Below, piece after piece: positions 46,693 through 55,802 of a DNA stretch of 64,000 bases (the first letter of the stretch is position 1; every line of letters starts with the position of its first letter). A program made the translations under genes and the position numbers. Location: NCBI RefSeq assembly GCF_003254625.1, contig NZ_QJRJ01000072.1, positions 62,001 through 126,000 of the forward strand. Reading direction: 5' to 3'. Source of the stretch: Flavobacterium ginsenosidimutans. GTDB lineage: Bacteria; Bacteroidota; Bacteroidia; Flavobacteriales; Flavobacteriaceae. The notes below the pieces were generated by a model. The model did no database searches. It was not told where the DNA came from and saw nothing but the letters and a program-made list of their open reading frames with translations.

Positions 46693-49140
46693 ATGTTAGA
46701 TATTAAAGACTTTTCTATTTTTGAAAATCATTCCAATTTTGATTTTAAAGGTTTTTTGTTGAAAATTGCTAGTTATTGGAAATGGTTTCTTGCGAGTTTA
46801 ATTATTGCCTTCACAATTGCTTATCAAGTAAACATTCGTAAAGAAAAAATTTATGGAATGCAAACTATGATTTCTGTAAAAGAAGAAAGTAATCCCTTTT
46901 TTACTTCTAATACGAGTTTGGTTTTTAACTGGGGGGGGATTTCCGATCAAGTAAACGGAATTTCTACAATTTTGCAATCCAGATCTCACAATGAGTTAGT
47001 TGTAGATAAACTTCAATTTTATATTGATTATCTGGAGCAGGGGAAATATAACTATGTAGATTCTTATGGAGCAGTTCCGTTTTATGTAGAGATTGATAAA
47101 ACAAGAGGGCAGCTTGTTAATAAATTAATAAGTATAACGTTTCTGAGTGAAAATGAATACCAAATTCAAATTCCGTTTGAAAATAGTTCAGTTTCATTAC
47201 TCAATTATAGTACTAATACTTACAGTAAGACTTCTGTGCAACCCGTTAGTTTTGTGAAAAAATACAAAGTTGGTGAACGAGTTGATCTTCCTTTTTTAAA
47301 TTGGAAACTTCAGATAAAAGATAATCCTGGGTTTTATAAGGGGAAAGAATATTTTGTTAAATTTAATGATTTTGATGGAACTGTATCTCGTTACAAAGGG
47401 ATAGACGTTGATGGTGGTAAAAGTGGCGGTTCAATACTTACTTTGTCTATGCAGGGGACAAATAAAGCTAGAATGGTTGATTATTTGAATTCTACTGTAA
47501 AAATGCTTATCAAAATACAACTTGATGGTAAAAACCAATTTGCGACAAATACTATTCGATTTATTGACAGTACTCTTGTTGCTATGGAATCTCAGCTTAA
47601 ACAGAATGGTAATGAATTAAAATCTTTTCAAAAAGATAAAAATATTTTTGAAATTGAAGATGGTGGAGCTAAGGTTTCTGATAAGATAACGAGTTTTGAT
47701 GTTGAGAAAGACCAAATAAGCAGAAAGATCGCATATTATAATTCATTAAAAACATATTTAAATGGGAGTGTTGATTACTCAAGATTACCAGCTCCTTCGG
47801 TTGCAGGAATTGAAGATCCAAATATTATTACCAATGTTTCAAAACTTATAGCGCTTTCTACTCAAAGATCTGAGATGGCCTATGCTGTTAAGAGTGAAAA
47901 AATATTTAAAGATTTTGATAATCAAATGGCAGCAATAAAAAATGTTCTTCAGGAAAACATTGTTACTGCAAAAGCATCTTTGCTATATGATTTGTCTTTA
48001 GTAAATGCAAAAATTGGTGAGGCAGAAAGTACAGTAAAAAGACTTCCTGCTGAGCAACAGGAGTTGCTTAAAATCAAAAGGAAATATGATTTAAATGACA
48101 ACATTTATACTGAGTTTCTTAAAAAAAGAAATGAAGCGGAAATTGTAAAAGCTTCTAATTTGTCAGATATTCATTTTATAGATCCTGCAAAAGATATAGG
48201 TGGAGGATTAGTTGGACCTAAAACTTCTGTAAATTATATATTAGCCCTCTTTTTAGGGATTTTAATTCCTCTACTGTTTGTATTTGCAATTTTCTTTGTC
48301 AATAATTCGATTCAAAATGCAGAAGATATTAGTAAGATAACACAAATACCATTACTTGGTGTTATTGGAGTGAATAAGGATTCTATAAATTTAGCTGTTT
48401 TTGATAAGCCCAAATCTGCTCTTTCTGAGGCTTTCAGGGGAATACGATCTTCACTTCAGTTTTTATATAAAAAACAGCAAGTAAACGGGGCAAAAACTTT
48501 AATGATTACTTCTTCAATTAGTGGTGAAGGAAAAACATTTTGCTCTATCAATATAGCAACAGTTTTTGCTTTAAGCGAAAAGAAAACGGTAATTGTTGGT
48601 TTGGATTTAAGAAAGCCCAGATTAGCAGATGAGTTTAAATTAACTACACCTCTTGGAGTTGTTAATTATCTAATTAGACAAAACAGTTTGGAAGAAATTA
48701 CCAATTCAACTCCTATTCCAAATCTTGATGTAATACTTTCAGGGCCAATTCCTCCTAATCCTTCAGAGCTTATTTTAAGTGATGCTATGAAAGAATTAAT
48801 TGATGAATTAAAATTGAAATATGATTATATAATTCTTGATACGCCACCAGTTGGTTTAGTCGCAGATTCGTTAGAATTAGTGCAGTTTGCAGATGTTATC
48901 TTGTATATTGTTAGACAAAATTATACGAAGAAAGACATGATAACGTTGTTAAACACAAGGCTTAAACGTGGTGAATTAAGTAATGTTAGTATTGTGTTGA
49001 ATGGCTATGAGAATAAAGCAAAATACGGAGCGGCTTATGGTTACGGATATGGTTACGGAGCTTACTCAAATGGTTATCATGAAGAGGAACCAAAAATAGG
49101 ATTCTGGAAAACACTTTTAAATCGATTTAGAAAAAGCTAA
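46693..49140 (+). CDS. Polysaccharide biosynthesis tyrosine autokinase (Wzc-like)
   Basis: The 815-residue inner-membrane protein controls chain length and export. TM1 is near residues 29-46, a Wzz domain and coiled-coil GNVR region follow, and TM2 is near 515-540. The cytosolic BY-kinase has Walker A SISGEGKT (608-615), Walker A' around D638 and Walker B around D716. A C-terminal tyrosine cluster (about 778-797, YGAAYGYGYGYGAY) is the autophosphorylation site. It should work with the upstream Wza-like lipoprotein. Confidence 0.95.
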   Translation: MLDIKDFSIFENHSNFDFKGFLLKIASYWKWFLASLIIAFTIAYQVNIRKEKIYGMQTMISVKEESNPFFTSNTSLVFNWGGISDQVNGISTILQSRSHNELVVDKLQFYIDYLEQGKYNYVDSYGAVPFYVEIDKTRGQLVNKLISITFLSENEYQIQIPFENSSVSLLNYSTNTYSKTSVQPVSFVKKYKVGERVDLPFLNWKLQIKDNPGFYKGKEYFVKFNDFDGTVSRYKGIDVDGGKSGGSILTLSMQGTNKARMVDYLNSTVKMLIKIQLDGKNQFATNTIRFIDSTLVAMESQLKQNGNELKSFQKDKNIFEIEDGGAKVSDKITSFDVEKDQISRKIAYYNSLKTYLNGSVDYSRLPAPSVAGIEDPNIITNVSKLIALSTQRSEMAYAVKSEKIFKDFDNQMAAIKNVLQENIVTAKASLLYDLSLVNAKIGEAESTVKRLPAEQQELLKIKRKYDLNDNIYTEFLKKRNEAEIVKASNLSDIHFIDPAKDIGGGLVGPKTSVNYILALFLGILIPLLFVFAIFFVNNSIQNAEDISKITQIPLLGVIGVNKDSINLAVFDKPKSALSEAFRGIRSSLQFLYKKQQVNGAKTLMITSSISGEGKTFCSINIATVFALSEKKTVIVGLDLRKPRLADEFKLTTPLGVVNYLIRQNSLEEITNSTPIPNLDVILSGPIPPNPSELILSDAMKELIDELKLKYDYIILDTPPVGLVADSLELVQFADVILYIVRQNYTKKDMITLLNTRLKRGELSNVSIVLNGYENKAKYGAAYGYGYGYGAYSNGYHEEEPKIGFWKTLLNRFRKS

Positions 49141-49150
49141 ATTTTGATAG

Positions 49151-50134
49151 ATGGAAAATAAAACGAAAAATACAATTTTAATTACGGGAGGAGCTGGATT
49201 TATCGGTTCAAATCTGACGGAGTATTTTTTAGATTTAGGATATAAAGTAGTTTGTTTAGATAACTTCTCGACAGGGCATCGTCATAATTTAAAAGATTTT
49301 TTAAATAATCCTGATTTTAAATTAATTGAAGGAGATATTCGAAATTTAAACGATTGTAATTTGGCAGTCGAAGGTGCAGACTATGTTTTGCATCAAGCAG
49401 CTTTGGGTTCTGTTCCTCGATCAATAAAAGATCCAATTACTACAAACGATGTGAATGTTTCTGGGTTTTTAAATATGCTGACTGCAGCACGCGATGCAAA
49501 AGTAAAGAGATTTGTTTATGCTGCAAGTTCTTCAACTTATGGAGATTCGCAAGGATTACCAAAAGTAGAAGATGTTATTGGGAAACCATTATCGCCATAT
49601 GCAATTACTAAATATGTAAATGAATTGTATGCTGAAATTTTTAGTAAAACATACGGATTGGAAACAATAGGTCTTCGTTATTTTAATGTTTTTGGAAGAA
49701 AACAAGATCCTAATGGAGCTTACGCCGCTGTTATTCCAAAGTTTGTAAAGCAATTTATGAATCACGAAAGCCCAGTAATTAATGGAGATGGAAATTATTC
49801 TCGTGACTTTACATATATCAACAATGTTATTCAGATGAATGAACTGGCTATGACTTCTCAGAACCCAGAAGCAATTAATTCTGTTTATAATACTGCTTAT
49901 GGTGATAGAAATACACTAAATGATTTGGTAAAGTATTTAAAAGAATATTTGTCTGAGTTTGATCCAAAAATAAAAGACGTTTCAGTTATTTATGGAGAAA
50001 ACAGAGCAGGCGATATTCCTCATTCGCTGGCAAGTATTGAGAAAGCAAAAAACATGTTAGGATATAATCCAAAATATTCTTTACAAGAAGGATTGAAAGA
50101 AGCAGTTGGATGGTATTGGAATAATTTAAAATAA
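49151..50134 (+). CDS. UDP-N-acetylglucosamine C4-epimerase-like SDR (WbpP/TviC type), copy 1
   Basis: This 327-residue extended SDR has the NAD motif GGAGFIGSNLTEYF, catalytic SSSTYGD and YAITKYVNELYA (YxxxK), and GLRYFNVFGRKQDPNGAYAAVIP, as in WbpP/TviC. Such enzymes convert UDP-GlcNAc to UDP-GalNAc, or the corresponding uronic acids. It lies 10 bp after wzc. A close paralogue is at 59293, differing mainly at third codon positions and in short surface segments. Confidence 0.9.
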   Translation: MENKTKNTILITGGAGFIGSNLTEYFLDLGYKVVCLDNFSTGHRHNLKDFLNNPDFKLIEGDIRNLNDCNLAVEGADYVLHQAALGSVPRSIKDPITTNDVNVSGFLNMLTAARDAKVKRFVYAASSSTYGDSQGLPKVEDVIGKPLSPYAITKYVNELYAEIFSKTYGLETIGLRYFNVFGRKQDPNGAYAAVIPKFVKQFMNHESPVINGDGNYSRDFTYINNVIQMNELAMTSQNPEAINSVYNTAYGDRNTLNDLVKYLKEYLSEFDPKIKDVSVIYGENRAGDIPHSLASIEKAKNMLGYNPKYSLQEGLKEAVGWYWNNLK

Positions 50135-50158
50135 ATAGATCAAGATAAAATAGATCAA

Positions 50159-51550
50159 ATGAAAATTACAAAAATTTGCTGCATTGGTGCAGGATATGTT
50201 GGTGGGCCAACTATGGCGGTTATTGCTCAAAAATGTCCACATATTCAGGTTACAGTTGTTGATTTAAATGAACAAAGAATAGCGGATTGGAACGATCCGA
50301 ATCCTGAAAACATTCCGATTTATGAACCAGGTCTTTCTGAAATTGTAGCAGAAGCAAGAGGTAGAAATTTATTTTTTTCTACAGATGTTGATAAGGCAAT
50401 AGATGAAGCTCAAATGATATTTATTTCAGTAAACACTCCTACTAAAACTTACGGTAAGGGTAAAGGAATGGCGGCTGACTTAAAATATATTGAACTATGT
50501 GCAAGACAAATAGCAAGAGTAGCAAAACAAAATAAAATTGTAGTTGAAAAATCAACTCTACCAGTTCGTACAGCAGAGGCAATTAAGAGCATATTGGATA
50601 ACACTGGAAACGGTGTTCAATTTCAAATTCTATCTAATCCAGAGTTTTTGGCAGAGGGAACTGCGGTAACTGATCTGTTAAATCCAGATCGTATTTTAAT
50701 TGGGGGAGACACAACTGAAGAAGGCGAGGAAGCAATTAATGCATTGGTTGATGTTTATTCAAATTGGGTAAGTAGAGATAGAATTTTGACAACAAATGTT
50801 TGGTCTTCAGAATTGTCTAAACTTACAGCAAATGCATTTTTAGCACAACGTATATCTTCAATAAATGCAATGTCAGAACTTTGTGAAAAAACTGGTGCAG
50901 ATGTAAATGAAGTTGCGAGAGCTATTGGTATGGACAGCAGAATAGGACCAAAATTTTTAAAAGCTTCTGTAGGATTTGGAGGTTCTTGTTTTCAAAAAGA
51001 CATTCTAAATCTAGTTTATATTGCAAAATCATACGGATTAAATGAAGTTGCAGATTATTGGGAACAAGTAATTATTATGAACGATCATCAAAAAAGAAGG
51101 TTCTCAAATAAAATTGTTCAGACATTATATAATACAGTAGCTGATAAGAAAATTACATTTTTGGGTTGGGCTTTCAAAAAAGATACAAACGACACAAGAG
51201 AATCTGCTGCAATTTATGTTGCTGATGACTTAATAAATGAACAGGCTAAAATCTCAGTCTTTGATCCGAAAGTTTCTAAAAATAAAATGTTGAACGACTT
51301 AGATTATTTGGAAACAAGAATAAGCCAGGAAAATATTGATGCTCTGAGTGTGTTTGAAAATGCTTATGAAGCTTGTAAAGGAGCACATGCTATTGCGATC
51401 TTAACGGAGTGGGATGAATTTACAACTTATGATTGGAAAAAGATTTACGATTCAATGCATAAACCAGCTTTTGTTTTTGATGGAAGAAATATTTTGAATG
51501 CTAAACAATTAGAATCAATTGGTTTCGTTTATAATGGTATTGGCTCATAA
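50159..51550 (+). CDS. UDP-glucose 6-dehydrogenase, eukaryote-like type
   Basis: The 463-residue enzyme oxidises UDP-glucose to UDP-glucuronate in two steps using NAD. It has [40 protein letters not shown] and the catalytic cysteine in [16 protein letters not shown]. Length and motifs, including FAFKKDT-like [12 protein letters not shown], follow the animal/plant-type UGDH rather than the shorter bacterial Ugd (about 390 residues) or the WbpA-like dehydrogenases elsewhere in this locus. It is 24 bp after the epimerase gene. Confidence 0.93.
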   Translation: MKITKICCIGAGYVGGPTMAVIAQKCPHIQVTVVDLNEQRIADWNDPNPENIPIYEPGLSEIVAEARGRNLFFSTDVDKAIDEAQMIFISVNTPTKTYGKGKGMAADLKYIELCARQIARVAKQNKIVVEKSTLPVRTAEAIKSILDNTGNGVQFQILSNPEFLAEGTAVTDLLNPDRILIGGDTTEEGEEAINALVDVYSNWVSRDRILTTNVWSSELSKLTANAFLAQRISSINAMSELCEKTGADVNEVARAIGMDSRIGPKFLKASVGFGGSCFQKDILNLVYIAKSYGLNEVADYWEQVIIMNDHQKRRFSNKIVQTLYNTVADKKITFLGWAFKKDTNDTRESAAIYVADDLINEQAKISVFDPKVSKNKMLNDLDYLETRISQENIDALSVFENAYEACKGAHAIAILTEWDEFTTYDWKKIYDSMHKPAFVFDGRNILNAKQLESIGFVYNGIGS

Positions 51551-51617
51551 ATTGGTTTTGTAGTTTGTAAGAGATATGAAGTGATACAAATTTTGCTTCA
51601 TTCATAAAGAAAAAAAA

Positions 51618-52082
51618 ATGAATTGGTACGTAGTTTATACAAAACCTAAATGGGAAAAGAAAGTTGCGGATAAGCTTAATCAGCTGGGAATCGAATGCTA
51701 TTGTCCTTTAATTACTCAGGTTAAACAATGGTCGGATCGAAAAAAGAAAGTTGAGGCGCCTCTTTTTAATTCTTATGTTTTTGTGCAATTACCCGATTCA
51801 GAGCGGAATTTAGTATTTCAAGTTGCTGGTGTTGTTAGATATTTGTTTTGGCTTGGAAAACCAGCAATTGTAAAGGATCAAGAAATTGAAATTATAAAAA
51901 AAAGTCTAAAAGCAACAAATATTAGCGATATATCAGTTTCGGCGTTTCAAGTCGGTGATAAAATCAAATTAGAGTCGGGAGCATTCAGTAATCAAAATGC
52001 AATTGTACAAGAGGTGTCTAATAATTATTATGTCCTAGTCTTAGAAGCATTAGGATGTGTATTGAAGATAAAATATAAATGA
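51618..52082 (+). CDS. UpxY/RfaH-type transcription antiterminator (NusG-like)
   Basis: This 154-residue NusG paralogue has an NGN domain (WYVVYTKPKWEKKVADKLNQLGIECYCP) marked by WYVVYTKPKWEKKV, and a C-terminal KOW domain (about 105-154, FQVGDKIKLESG). In Bacteroidota such UpxY proteins prevent early termination in their own capsule or polysaccharide operon. It is placed in mid-locus, not at the front, and a terminator, promoter and structured leader follow immediately. No UpxZ partner gene is seen. Confidence 0.92.
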   Translation: MNWYVVYTKPKWEKKVADKLNQLGIECYCPLITQVKQWSDRKKKVEAPLFNSYVFVQLPDSERNLVFQVAGVVRYLFWLGKPAIVKDQEIEIIKKSLKATNISDISVSAFQVGDKIKLESGAFSNQNAIVQEVSNNYYVLVLEALGCVLKIKYK

Positions 52083-52100
52083 TTTTAAAAATCAGATGAT

Positions 52101-52146
52101 AACAGAAGAAAAAGTCCTTTTGGGATTTTTTTCTTCTGTTTTTTTT
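52101..52146 (+). terminator. Terminator after the antiterminator gene
   Basis: AACAGAAGAAAAAGTCC (52101-52117) pairs with the segment 52123-52140 with one G-U pair and one bulge, around a short loop, followed by a run of T. It ends the first polysaccharide transcript or serves as an antitermination target. Confidence 0.88.
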
Positions 52147-52238
52147 ATTATGTATTTATTTACAGTCTGATTAATAGATTGTTGTAAATATTTGTTTTTG
52201 CATTGTAAGTTGTTTTGCTAGTATTACGTAAAACCGTA

Positions 52239-52269
52239 TTGAATAACTAGACTTATTATGCTATATTTG
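52239..52269 (+). promoter_or_regulatory. Promoter of the distal polysaccharide genes
   Basis: TTG at 52239-52241 and TATATTTG at 52262-52269, 20 nt apart, form a full consensus. Transcription would start near 52276, leaving a leader of about 87 nt before the next ATG. Confidence 0.82.
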
Positions 52270-52292
52270 CCGAAAATGATTAATTTAGGTAT

Positions 52293-52331
52293 CTGAGTCA
52301 GAATTTTGTGACTGAGAACGGCGAAGCCATG
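52293..52331 (+). promoter_or_regulatory. Leader hairpin and weakly ops-like element
   Basis: CTGAGTCA (52293-52300) pairs with TGACTGAG (52309-52316) with one mismatch, around an 8-nt loop. Four bases later lies GGCGAAGCCATG (52320-52331), which shares the GGCG start and the C-x-TG end with the enterobacterial ops element GGCGGTAGCNTG, but not the middle. Its position downstream of a promoter and an UpxY gene is suggestive; the match is weak. Confidence 0.35.
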
Positions 52332-52362
52332 AGTTTAAGTGACCAGAATAAATTAAAAAAAT

Positions 52363-53652
52363 ATGAAGTTGGAAAATAATGTAAGAATTGCAGTTATAGG
52401 CTTAGGTTATGTAGGATTGCCTCTAGCGCGATTATTTGCTACCAAATATTCAGTTATTGGCTTTGATATAAACGAGTCAAGAGTTAGTTCCTTACAATCT
52501 GGAACCGATAGCACTTTAGAAGTCGAAGACGATGTTTTGCAGAAAGTTTTAGTAAAAAGCTTAAATGAAGAAAAAGGTTTGTACTGTACTACATCAATAA
52601 ATGATATTAAAGAATGTAATTATTATATAGTTACTGTTCCTACTCCTGTAGACAAAAATAATAGACCAGATTTAACCCCTTTGTATAAATCGAGTGAAAC
52701 GGTCGGGAAAGTTTTGAAAAAAGGAGATATTGTTATTTATGAATCAACTGTTTATCCAGGAGTAACAGAAGAGCAATGTGTGCCCGTTTTAGAAAAAGTT
52801 TCAGGTTTAAAATTTAACGAAGACTTTTTCGCAGGATATTCTCCTGAAAGAATCAATCCTGGGGATAAAGAACATACAGTTGAAAAAATTTTAAAAGTTA
52901 CTTCAGGTTCAACTCCAGAAATAGGTTTAAAAGTTGATGCTCTATACAAATCTGTAATTACAGCAGGAACACATCTTGCGCCTACCATAAAAGTTGCAGA
53001 AGCTGCGAAAGTTATTGAAAATTCTCAGCGAGATATTAATATTGCTTTTGTTAATGAATTGGCCAAAATATTTAATTTAATGAATATTGATACCCAAGAA
53101 GTATTAACGGCAGCAGCTACTAAATGGAATTTTTTGCCTTTTAAGCCAGGTCTGGTCGGAGGGCATTGTATAGGAGTTGATCCTTACTATTTAGCGCAAA
53201 GAGCACAAGAATTTGGATATCATCCTGAAATAATTTTAGCAGGAAGACGTTTAAACGATAGCATGGGAGAATATGTCGCTTCTCAAATAGTGAAGCTGAT
53301 GATAAAAAAAGAAATTTCAGTTAATGGTGCAAATCTGTTAATGTTTGGAATTACTTTTAAAGAAAATTGTCCAGATGTTCGCAATACTAAAATTGTTGAT
53401 GTAATAAAAGCTTTAAAAGATTACGGAATAACAGTTACTGTTTTTGATCCGCTTGCTAATATTGAGGAAGTAGAGAGAGAATATAAACTAGAAACTGTAA
53501 ATATTTTGCCTAAAGAAAAATTTGATGCATTGGTATTAGGAGTAGCTCACTCAGAATTTCTTGAAATTGATTTTTCAAATTTGCAAAAAGATAAAAGTTT
53601 AATTTATGATGTAAAAGGAGTTTTAGGATCTTTAGCTGATAATAGGCTTTAA
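52363..53652 (+). CDS. UDP-N-acetylhexosamine 6-dehydrogenase (WbpA/TviB-like), copy 1
   Basis: This 429-residue nucleotide-sugar dehydrogenase has VIGLGYVGLPLARLFA, the TPVDKNNRPDLTPL segment, YESTVYPGVTEE and the catalytic cysteine in PGLVGGHCIGVDPYYL. The GHCIGVDPYY form marks the UDP-GlcNAc/GalNAc/ManNAc dehydrogenase group (WbpA, WbpO, TviB, WecC), not UDP-glucose dehydrogenase. It starts the distal transcript. A near-identical paralogue lies at 60306. Confidence 0.93.
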   Translation: MKLENNVRIAVIGLGYVGLPLARLFATKYSVIGFDINESRVSSLQSGTDSTLEVEDDVLQKVLVKSLNEEKGLYCTTSINDIKECNYYIVTVPTPVDKNNRPDLTPLYKSSETVGKVLKKGDIVIYESTVYPGVTEEQCVPVLEKVSGLKFNEDFFAGYSPERINPGDKEHTVEKILKVTSGSTPEIGLKVDALYKSVITAGTHLAPTIKVAEAAKVIENSQRDINIAFVNELAKIFNLMNIDTQEVLTAAATKWNFLPFKPGLVGGHCIGVDPYYLAQRAQEFGYHPEIILAGRRLNDSMGEYVASQIVKLMIKKEISVNGANLLMFGITFKENCPDVRNTKIVDVIKALKDYGITVTVFDPLANIEEVEREYKLETVNILPKEKFDALVLGVAHSEFLEIDFSNLQKDKSLIYDVKGVLGSLADNRL

Positions 53653-53684
53653 GCTTTAGAATTTCTTTTTTTATTTAAAAACAT

Positions 53685-54692
53685 ATGAGTTCAAATAAAT
53701 CCGTTACACATGTAATTCTTACTGGAGGAGTTGGAAGTAGACTATGGCCTCTTTCGCGCAAAAGTCGACCAAAACAATACCTTGAAATATTTGATGGAAA
53801 ATCTTTATTTGAAATGACTGTTGAAAGAAATAGTCATCTAGCAAATAAAGTGATGGTTGTTGGAAATGTTGATAATTTTCAACTGAGTGGCAAAGTAATG
53901 GATAAAACGAGTACTTCTTATATAAATATTGTTGAAGCTACTCCTAGAAATACAGCTGCGGCAATAGCATTTGCAGCATTTGCTTCAGAACCAAATGATA
54001 TTTTAATTATAACTCCTTCTGATCATATTATAGATTTAATGGAGAATTATAATGAGGCAATAAATGAAGCAGTCACAAAAGCTGACGAGGGATTTATTGT
54101 GACTTTTGGTGTAATTCCAACCAAGCCAGAAACAGGTTATGGTTATATAGAAGCCAAAGGAGATAATGTCGTTTCATTTCGTGAAAAGCCAAACGAAACG
54201 ACTGCAAAGGAGTTTATTGCAAAAGGTAATTTTCTATGGAATAGTGGTATGTTTTGTTTTAAAGCAAGTGTTCTTTTGGAAGAATTAAAACAATTTCAGC
54301 CAGATGTTTATAAAAAATCAAAACAGGTATGGGAAGCAAGTAAAGATGGTTTCTTAGATTTGGATTTATCTATGGAAATTCCATCAATTAGTATAGATTA
54401 CGCCGTAATGGAAAGAAGTAAAAAAATTAAAGTTGTACCAGCTTCTTTTTCTTGGTCAGATTTAGGATCGTTTGAATCTGTTTATGACTATTTAATATCT
54501 AAAGGACATCCAATTGATAATAAAGGAAATATGGTTATTGGGTGTGATAAACATACAACCTTTCTTGGTTTAGAAAACACAATTTTTGTCTATACAGATA
54601 CTGCTAACTTGATTTTGCAAAAAGAAAGTTCACAAGACGTAAAAGATATTTATAGCGAATTAGAAAAGCAGAATTCCGAATTATTGAAGTAA
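53685..54692 (+). CDS. Mannose-1-phosphate guanylyltransferase
   Basis: The 335-residue nucleotidyltransferase begins with VILTGGVGSRLWPLSRKSRPKQYLEI (key part GGVGSRLWPLSR...PKQ), the ManC/GMP signature, and has FREKPNETTAKEF and WNSGMFCFKASVLLEEL. It makes GDP-mannose from mannose-1-phosphate and GTP. It lacks the C-terminal phosphomannose isomerase domain of bifunctional ManC (about 470 residues). It lies 32 bp after the dehydrogenase gene. Confidence 0.92.
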   Translation: MSSNKSVTHVILTGGVGSRLWPLSRKSRPKQYLEIFDGKSLFEMTVERNSHLANKVMVVGNVDNFQLSGKVMDKTSTSYINIVEATPRNTAAAIAFAAFASEPNDILIITPSDHIIDLMENYNEAINEAVTKADEGFIVTFGVIPTKPETGYGYIEAKGDNVVSFREKPNETTAKEFIAKGNFLWNSGMFCFKASVLLEELKQFQPDVYKKSKQVWEASKDGFLDLDLSMEIPSISIDYAVMERSKKIKVVPASFSWSDLGSFESVYDYLISKGHPIDNKGNMVIGCDKHTTFLGLENTIFVYTDTANLILQKESSQDVKDIYSELEKQNSELLK

Positions 54693-54705
54693 TTAGAAAA
54701 ATAAA

Positions 54706-55752
54706 ATGAAAAAGATTCTTATAACTGGTGGAGCTGGTTTTATTGGTTCTCATGTAGTGAGGCGTTTTGTTAATAAATACCCTGAGTATCAGATTTTCAA
54801 TTTGGATGCCTTGACTTATGCTGGAAATCTTGAGAATATAAAAGATATAGAAGATAAATCTAATTATAGCTTTATTAAAGGAGACATTGTTGATGAACAA
54901 TTTATTAATGAACTTTTTCAAAAACATAATTTTGATGGTGTCCTGCATTTAGCAGCAGAATCTCATGTTGACCGTTCGATCGAAGACCCTTTGGCATTTG
55001 TAAAAACAAATGTAATTGGTACCATGAATTTGTTAAATGCGACAAAAAAACAGTGGAAAAATAATTTTGATGGAAAAAGATTCTATCACATTAGTACAGA
55101 TGAAGTGTATGGAACTTTAGGGGCCGAAGGATTATTTACAGAAACAACGGCGTATTATCCTAATTCACCTTATTCAGCTTCAAAAGCTAGTTCAGATCAT
55201 TTTGTTAGAGCTTATGGTGAAACTTATGGTTTGCCTTATGTTTTAACAAATTGTTCTAATAATTATGGATCTTATCATTTTCCCGAAAAATTAATTCCTC
55301 TATTTATAAATAATATAATTAATAATAAGCCATTACCAGTATATGGAGATGGAAATTATACTCGTGATTGGCTATTTGTTGAAGATCATGCCATTGCAAT
55401 AGATTTAGTTTTTCATGAAGGTAAAAATCATGAGACTTATAACATTGGCGGGTTTAATGAATGGAAAAATATTGATTTGGTGAAATTATTATGCCAGATT
55501 ATGGATCAAAAGTTGGGAAGATCAGAAGGAACTTCTCTACAATTGATAAGATTTGTAAAAGATAGACCAGGGCATGATTTAAGATACGCAATAGACGCCT
55601 CTAAAATTAATAAAGAGTTAGGTTGGAAACCAACCGTAACTTTTGAAGAGGGCTTGGAAAGAACAATTAATTGGTATTTAAATAATGAGGAATGGTTGCA
55701 GAATGTTACATCTGGTGCTTATAAAGATTACTATAAGAAACAATATTCATAA
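54706..55752 (+). CDS. rfbB: dTDP-glucose 4,6-dehydratase
   Basis: This 348-residue SDR has GGAGFIGSHVVRRFV, the catalytic triad region HISTDEVYGTLG, and YSASKASSDHFVRAYGETYGLP with the YxxxK pair. GDGNYTRDWLFVEDH and the length fit RmlB/RfbB, which forms dTDP-4-keto-6-deoxyglucose, the branch point to rhamnose and other deoxysugars. The thymidylyltransferase rfbA and rfbC/D are not in the window, so the product sugar is open. Confidence 0.95.
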   Translation: MKKILITGGAGFIGSHVVRRFVNKYPEYQIFNLDALTYAGNLENIKDIEDKSNYSFIKGDIVDEQFINELFQKHNFDGVLHLAAESHVDRSIEDPLAFVKTNVIGTMNLLNATKKQWKNNFDGKRFYHISTDEVYGTLGAEGLFTETTAYYPNSPYSASKASSDHFVRAYGETYGLPYVLTNCSNNYGSYHFPEKLIPLFINNIINNKPLPVYGDGNYTRDWLFVEDHAIAIDLVFHEGKNHETYNIGGFNEWKNIDLVKLLCQIMDQKLGRSEGTSLQLIRFVKDRPGHDLRYAIDASKINKELGWKPTVTFEEGLERTINWYLNNEEWLQNVTSGAYKDYYKKQYS

Positions 55753-55802
55753 TACTATATATTACTTTAAATTGAACTTAATGTTTTTAAGATTAAATTA
55801 AC

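Noticed and set aside
54604..54948. 114-codon minus-strand open frame across the guanylyltransferase-rfbB junction
   Set aside because: It is antisense to two well-supported enzymes and is a low-complexity Ile/Phe/Lys translation typical of AT-rich shadow frames.
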